Source: JAVVHH01 sp964235765
GTDB taxonomy: Bacteria > Pseudomonadota > Alphaproteobacteria > Acetobacterales > Acetobacteraceae
NCBI GenBank assembly: GCA_964235765.1
Contig: CAXSDH010000005.1
Coordinates: forward strand, 32,838 to 96,837
DNA: 64,000 nucleotides
Direction of reading: 5' to 3'
In this document: positions 59,987 through 64,000 of the stretch, one piece after another
How the letters are laid out: every line of letters begins with the position of its first letter
How positions within the stretch are numbered: position 1 is the first letter of the stretch
Position numbers and translations under genes: made by a program
The notes under the pieces: generated by a model
Databases searched by the model: none
The model's input: only the letters and a program-made list of their open reading frames with translations
Told to the model about the DNA's origin: nothing

Positions 59987-60060
59987 CTCGCCCCCGACGA
60001 CCCTTGCCAAAGCGGAACATCTAGGGAAAACTATAGGTCCAGACAATGAAGGAAACGTTC

Positions 60061-60357
60061 GTGCGCATCATACTCCTGCTGCCCCTGCTGGCCGCCGCCT
60101 GCGTCGCGCCCACGCAAGGGGCGTTGAATTCGGCCGTGCAGGACTGCAATTACGGCAACCCCTATGCCTGCCAGGCCGTTGCGCCGCTCAATGCGCAAGT
60201 GCAGCAGGAGAACGTGAACAACCAGGTGGTCGGCGGGGTCGCCGCCGCCGCGGTAGGGGCGGCCGTGATCGGCGGCGCGCTGGCCAGCGACCGGGGCTAC
60301 TACAATCGAGGCTACTACGGGCGCGGCTACTACGGGCGCGGCTACCGCGGCTGGTAG
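60061..60357 (+). CDS. Small lipoprotein with Gly/Tyr repeat tail
   Basis: 98 aa from GTG 60061 (AAGGA seven bases upstream); ATG 60046 would add five residues. Signal peptide II with lipobox LAAAC (Cys14), then CNYGNPYACQAV with two cysteines that may bond, a Gly/Ala-rich hydrophobic hairpin-like segment (VVGGVAAAAVGAAVIGGALA) resembling glycine-zipper proteins, and a tail of repeated GYYGRG units. Probably an outer-membrane or periplasmic lipoprotein. Function unknown. Confidence 0.78.
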   Translation: MRIILLLPLLAAACVAPTQGALNSAVQDCNYGNPYACQAVAPLNAQVQQENVNNQVVGGVAAAAVGAAVIGGALASDRGYYNRGYYGRGYYGRGYRGW

Positions 60358-60381
60358 CGCCCTCCGCTTCTGGCGCCGGGG

Positions 60382-60403
60382 GCGGCGCATGTTATAGCGC
60401 CGC
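60382..60403 (+). promoter_or_regulatory. Hairpin abutting the start codon of the GT4 gene
   Basis: GCGGCGC and GCGCCGC pair (7 bp) around an 8-base AT-rich loop and end one base before the ATG at 60404. GGGG before and CCCC after could add pairs, trapping the ATG. No Shine-Dalgarno is visible, so this stem should hold down translation, or could be a terminator for the lipoprotein gene. Confidence 0.4.
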
Positions 60404-61558
60404 ATGCCCCCGCTTCCTCCCGCGCTTCCCCCCGGCGCCGTTATCCTGCAAGTGCTCCCGCGGCTCGAAAGCGGCGGCGTGGAACGCGGCGCCGTCGAGA
60501 TGGCCCAGGCCATCGCGGGCGCGGGCGGGACCGCCTTGGTGGCGAGCGCGGGCGGGCGGCTGGCGGCCGCGGTGGGCCGGGCTGGCGGGCGGCACGTCGC
60601 CTTGCCGCTGGCCACCAAGAATCCGGTCGGCATCTGGCGCAATGCGGGCCGCCTCGCCGGGCTGATCCGGGCCGAGCGCGCCGGCATCGTCCATGCCCGC
60701 TCCCGCGCGCCCGCCTGGTCGTCCCTGCTCGCCGCCCGGCGCACCGGGGCGCATTTCGTCACCACCTACCACGGCATCTATAACGAGAACGCGCCGGGCA
60801 AGCGGGCCTACAACGCGGTCATGGCCAGGGGCGAGCGGGTGATTGCCATCAGCCGGTTCGTCGAGTCGCTGCTGCTCTCCCGCCACCGGGTCGATCCCGC
60901 GCGCATCCGCGTCATCCCGCGCGGCGTGGACCCCGCCTTGTTCGACCCGGCCCGCGTGTCCATGCCGCGCATCGCCCGGCTCGCCGAGGCCTGGCGCCTG
61001 CCGGACGGCGCGGCGACGGTCATGCTGCCGGCCCGGCTCTCCCGCTGGAAGGGCCAGGAGGTGCTGATCGGCGCCATGGCCCGGCTGCGCCACGCCGGCG
61101 CCTGTTGCGTGCTGGTCGGCGCGACGGAGGGCCGCGAGCGCTTCGTCCGCGAGCTGGAGCAGCAGGCGGCGGCGGCGGGGATCGCGGACCGGCTGCGTTT
61201 CGCCGGCCACTGCGACGACATGCCCGCCGCCTTGATGCTGGCCGACGTGGTGGTCAGCGCTTCCACCGACCCCGAGGGCTTCGGCCGTGCCGTGATCGAA
61301 GCGCAGGCCATGGCCCGCCCGGTGATCGCCACCGACCATGGCGGGGCGGCGGAAACGGTGGAGCACCTGGTCACCGGCTGGCGGGTGCCGCCCGGCGACG
61401 TGGACGCGCTGGCGGCGACGCTCGACCATGCGCTGGCCATGTCGCCTGCGGACCGCCAATCCCTGGGCGAGCGGGCGCGTGCGGCCGTGCTGGGGCGATA
61501 CACCACGGCGTCGATGCAGGCGGCGACACTCGATGTGTACCGCGAGCTGCTGGGTTGA
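60404..61558 (+). CDS. Glycosyltransferase family 4
   Basis: 384 aa. GT-B fold with VLPRLESGGVERGAVEMAQA near the start (the nucleotide-sugar GT4 style), FVTTYHGIYNENAPGKRAYN, VIPRGVDPALFDP, ARLSRWKGQEVLIGAM and DPEGFGRAVIEAQAMARPVI with the retaining EX7E motif. Donor unknown; with the GT9 gene behind it, it probably works on lipopolysaccharide or a related envelope glycan. Start ATG 60404 sits in a strong hairpin with no ribosome-binding site. The stop overlaps the GT9 start (TTGA). Confidence 0.87.
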   Translation: MPPLPPALPPGAVILQVLPRLESGGVERGAVEMAQAIAGAGGTALVASAGGRLAAAVGRAGGRHVALPLATKNPVGIWRNAGRLAGLIRAERAGIVHARSRAPAWSSLLAARRTGAHFVTTYHGIYNENAPGKRAYNAVMARGERVIAISRFVESLLLSRHRVDPARIRVIPRGVDPALFDPARVSMPRIARLAEAWRLPDGAATVMLPARLSRWKGQEVLIGAMARLRHAGACCVLVGATEGRERFVRELEQQAAAAGIADRLRFAGHCDDMPAALMLADVVVSASTDPEGFGRAVIEAQAMARPVIATDHGGAAETVEHLVTGWRVPPGDVDALAATLDHALAMSPADRQSLGERARAAVLGRYTTASMQAATLDVYRELLG

Positions 61559-62439
61559 GGATCTTGGTGATCAAGCTGGGCGCGCTGGGCGACTTCGTGC
61601 TCGCCTTCGGCCCCTTCGCGGCGATCCGCGCGCACCATCCGCAGGCCGAGATCACCTTGCTGACCACGGCGCCGTTCGCCGCCCTGGCGCGGCTCTGCCC
61701 GTGGTTCGACCGGGTGGCGCTTGATGCGAGGCCGGCCTGGTGGGACCTGCCGGGGCTCCGCCGCCTACGCGAAGATCTGCAGGGCTTCGACTTCGTTTAC
61801 GACCTGCAGACCTCAGGCCGCTCCGGGCGCTATCACCGGCTGGCGGGGCGCCCGGCCTGGTCCGGTATCGCCCGGGGCGCCTCGCATCCGCACCGCAACC
61901 CGGCCCGCAACCGCATGCACACGCTGGACCGGCAGCGGGAGCAGCTCGAACTGGCCGGCATCACCCGGTTCCCGCAACCCGGCCTCGACTGGCTGCTTGC
62001 GGCCGGCCCCGCGGTCCCGCCCCCGTACGCGCTGCTGGCGCCGGGGGCGGCGCCGCACCGCCCGGCCAAGCGCTGGCCGGCGGAGCGGTTCGGGGCGCTG
62101 GCCCATCTGCTGCACGAGCGCGGCTTGCGGCCCGTGGTGGTGGGTGCTGCGGGCGACGGCCCGCTCGCCGCGCGCATCGTGGCGTGCTGTCCGCAGGCGC
62201 ACGACCTCACCGGGCGCACGACCTTGCCGGACCTGGCTGGCCTGGCTGCACGGGCGACGCTCGCCGTCGGCAACGACACCGGGCCGATGCACCTGGCCGC
62301 CGCGGTAGGCTGCCCCTGCATCGCGCTGTTCTCGGCCGAGAGCGACCCGGCGCTGACCGCGCCGCCCCGCGCCGTGGTGCTGCGCGAGGCCAACTTGGCA
62401 GACCTTGCGGTCGCGAGGGTTGCAGCCGCCCTGCCGTGA
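61555..62439 (+). CDS. Glycosyltransferase family 9 (heptosyltransferase-like)
   Basis: 294 aa from TTG 61555, overlapping the GT4 stop as TTGA. ILVIKLGALGDFVLAFGPFA at the start is the hallmark of GT9 (WaaC/WaaF) enzymes; later AAPHRPAKRWPAERFGAL, TGRTTLPDLAGLAA and the donor site VGNDTGPMHLAAAVGCP. These enzymes add heptose (or another sugar) to the lipopolysaccharide core in the cytoplasm. Operon with the GT4 gene; thrS follows 38 bases later. Confidence 0.87.
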   Translation: MRILVIKLGALGDFVLAFGPFAAIRAHHPQAEITLLTTAPFAALARLCPWFDRVALDARPAWWDLPGLRRLREDLQGFDFVYDLQTSGRSGRYHRLAGRPAWSGIARGASHPHRNPARNRMHTLDRQREQLELAGITRFPQPGLDWLLAAGPAVPPPYALLAPGAAPHRPAKRWPAERFGALAHLLHERGLRPVVVGAAGDGPLAARIVACCPQAHDLTGRTTLPDLAGLAARATLAVGNDTGPMHLAAAVGCPCIALFSAESDPALTAPPRAVVLREANLADLAVARVAAALP

Positions 62440-62477
62440 GGCCATTACGGACGGCCCAATCTGGAGAGTTCCCGCCC

Positions 62478-64000
62478 ATGCCCGCCATCACCCTGCCCGA
62501 CGGCTCCGTTCGCCGCTTCGACGCACCGGTGACCGGCGCCGCCGTGGCCGCCGCCATCGGCCCGGGTCTGGCGCGTGCGGCGCTGGCCATGAAGGTGGAC
62601 GGCGTGCTCTCCGACCTGTCGCGCCGGATCGACGCCGATGCCGACGTGGTGTTCGTGACACGGCGGGACCCGGAGGCGCTGGAGCTGATCCGCCACGATA
62701 CCGCGCATGTGCTGGCCGAGGCGGTGCAGGGCCTGTATCCCGGCACGCAGGTGACCATCGGCCCCTCGATCGAGAACGGCTTCTACTACGATTTCGCCCG
62801 CAACGAGCCGTTCAAGCTGGACGACTTCGCGGCCATCGAGGGCCGCATGCGCGAGATCGTCGCCCGCAATGCCCCCTTCGAGCGGGAGGTCTGGGACCGC
62901 GACGACGCGATCCGCTTCTTCGAGGGGCGCGGCGAGGCCTACAAGGCCGAACTGATCCGCGACCTGCCGGCAACCGAGGTGATCACGCTCTACAAGCAGG
63001 GCGAGTGGATCGACCTGTGCCGCGGCCCGCATATGCGCGGCACGGGGGACGTGGGCACGGCGTTCAAGCTGATGAAGGTCGCCGGCGCCTATTGGCGGGG
63101 CGACCACCGCAACGCCATGCTGAGCCGCATCTACGGCACGGCCTGGCGCGACCAGAAGGAGCTGGACGCCCACCTGCACCAGTTGGAGGAGGCCGAGCGC
63201 CGGGACCATCGACGCATCGGCCGCGAGATGGACCTGTTCCACATGCAGGACGAGGCGACGGGCAGCGTGTTCTGGCACCCGAAGGGCTGGCGGCTGTACC
63301 GCACCGCGGAGGCCTACATGCGCCGCCGGCTGGAGGCGAACGGCTACCAGGAGGTCAAGACGCCCCAGTTGGTGGACCGTCGGCTGTGGGAAGCCAGCGG
63401 GCACTGGGAGAACTACAAGGAGCACATGTTCATCGCCCGCGTGGAGGACGAGGACACCACGCTGGCGCTCAAGCCGATGAACTGCCCGTGCCACGTGCTG
63501 ATCTTCCGCCAGGGCCTGCGCTCCTATCGCGAGTTGCCGCTGCGGCTGGCGGAGTTCGGCGCCTGCCACCGCTACGAGCCGAGCGGCGCGCTGCACGGCA
63601 TCATGCGGGTGCGCGCCTTCACCCAGGACGACGCGCACATCTTCTGCACCGAGGCGGGCATCGCCGACGAGACCGTGCGGTTCGTGGAGCTGCTCTCTTC
63701 GGTGTACCGGGACTTCGGCTTCGAGAGCTTCCGGGTGAAGTTCAGCGACCGCCCGGCCGCGCGCGCCGGGTCGGACGAGACGTGGGACCGGGCGGAAGGC
63801 GCTCTGAAGGACGCTTGCGCCATCGCGGGGGTGGATTACGAGCTGAACCCGGGCGAGGGCGCCTTCTACGGCCCCAAGCTCGAGTTCGTGCTGCGCGACG
63901 CGATCGGGCGGGATTGGCAATGCGGCACCCTGCAAGTGGATTTCGTGCTGCCGGAGCGGCTGGAGGCGAGCTACATCGCCGAGGACAGCAGCCGCCAGCG
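62478..64000 (+). CDS. thrS: Threonyl-tRNA synthetase, 3' end cut by window edge
   Basis: The first 507 codons of about 640. TGS domain (1-60: ITLPDGSVRRFDAPVTGAAV), the editing domain with RHDTAHVLAEAV (HxxxH) and DLCRGPHM, then the class II core: FHMQDEATGSVFWHPKGW, ALKPMNCPCHVLIFR with the zinc Cys, and RYEPSGALHGIMRVRAFTQDDAHIF. It charges tRNA-Thr. GGAGAG lies upstream of ATG 62478. No attenuator or T-box leader is apparent; the 38-base gap to the GT9 gene suggests read-through from upstream. Confidence 0.95.
   Translation, partial: MPAITLPDGSVRRFDAPVTGAAVAAAIGPGLARAALAMKVDGVLSDLSRRIDADADVVFVTRRDPEALELIRHDTAHVLAEAVQGLYPGTQVTIGPSIENGFYYDFARNEPFKLDDFAAIEGRMREIVARNAPFEREVWDRDDAIRFFEGRGEAYKAELIRDLPATEVITLYKQGEWIDLCRGPHMRGTGDVGTAFKLMKVAGAYWRGDHRNAMLSRIYGTAWRDQKELDAHLHQLEEAERRDHRRIGREMDLFHMQDEATGSVFWHPKGWRLYRTAEAYMRRRLEANGYQEVKTPQLVDRRLWEASGHWENYKEHMFIARVEDEDTTLALKPMNCPCHVLIFRQGLRSYRELPLRLAEFGACHRYEPSGALHGIMRVRAFTQDDAHIFCTEAGIADETVRFVELLSSVYRDFGFESFRVKFSDRPAARAGSDETWDRAEGALKDACAIAGVDYELNPGEGAFYGPKLEFVLRDAIGRDWQCGTLQVDFVLPERLEASYIAEDSSRQ

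Noticed and set aside
1..64000. CRISPR arrays, tRNA or rRNA genes, insertion sequences, prophage or integrase genes
   Set aside because: No spaced direct repeats, cloverleaf-like sequence, transposase or terminal inverted repeats were seen while reading; a tRNAscan or IS search would settle this.

Overview
The window is very GC-rich, gene-dense bacterial chromosome. Intergenic gaps are short, and many genes overlap at ATGA, GTGA or TTGA junctions. The gene set points to an alphaproteobacterium, plausibly of the Rhodospirillales/Acetobacteraceae: exosortase A genes, a CobW GTPase beside a molybdenum hydroxylase, a GlcG-like protein, a DUF6481 protein, class Ia ribonucleotide reductase, and a small gene coupled to nrdB. 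The taxon is an inference; no rRNA gene is present. I saw no tRNA, CRISPR array, insertion sequence or phage gene.

Layout. (1) 1-7171 is a catabolic/accessory block. It holds a truncated LVIVD-repeat protein, a coupled CobW GTPase / molybdenum hydroxylase large subunit / periplasmic binding protein operon, two divergent beta-hydroxyacid dehydrogenases, and a GlcG-like protein. (2) 7168-8715 is glpD, whose N-terminus is intact but has no ordinary start codon. (3) 8733-25462 is an exosortase A (XrtA/PEP-CTERM) exopolysaccharide locus in two divergent arms. The minus arm carries a tyrosine-kinase-like ATPase, an outer-membrane beta-barrel protein, an AAA ATPase, a polysaccharide deacetylase, a FemAB-like protein and XrtA fused to EpsI. 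The plus arm carries the EpsB-type sugar transferase, PrsK, PrsR, PrsT and a glycosyltransferase. (4) 25459-28109 holds an XRE regulator, an OprB-type porin and a DUF938 methyltransferase. (5) 28106-34945 is a second glycan block: an exosortase-type amidotransferase, diverging from an FkbH-like protein, an acyl carrier protein, an MBOAT acyltransferase and a GT4 glycosyltransferase. This set looks like a module for putting a three-carbon (glyceroyl-type) acyl group on an exported polysaccharide. (6) 34958-44456 has a secreted nuclease, small proteins, a Wzx-like flippase, a methylmalonyl-CoA decarboxylase-like enzyme, a HAD phosphatase, a K+-channel-like protein (probable CTG start), a serine-glyoxylate type aminotransferase and a GGDEF-EAL protein. 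(7) 44461-49671 has mntR-mntH divergent from nrdA-nrdB and a coupled small protein. (8) 49668-64000 is mixed housekeeping: tRNA methyltransferase-like, DUF2007, polyprenyl diphosphate synthase, class III aminotransferase, pyrE, dmlA, Asp/Glu racemase family, glycerophosphodiesterase, DUF6481, TPR protein, SDR, hydrolase, small lipoprotein, GT4, GT9 and the first ~507 codons of thrS.

How it fits together. The XrtA locus, the amidotransferase/FkbH/ACP/MBOAT block, the flippase and the glycosyltransferases together describe synthesis, decoration and export of an exopolysaccharide. Export is presumably coupled to sorting of PEP-CTERM proteins, and PrsK/PrsR is the likely regulator. I recognised no Wza-type export porin, no Wzc/EpsF chain-length protein and no PEP-CTERM substrate here, so those must be encoded elsewhere if the system is complete. 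Three genes (glpD, the channel, the DUF938 methyltransferase) lack an ATG/GTG/TTG where homology puts the start, and near-cognate codons (ATA, CTG, CTG) sit there instead.
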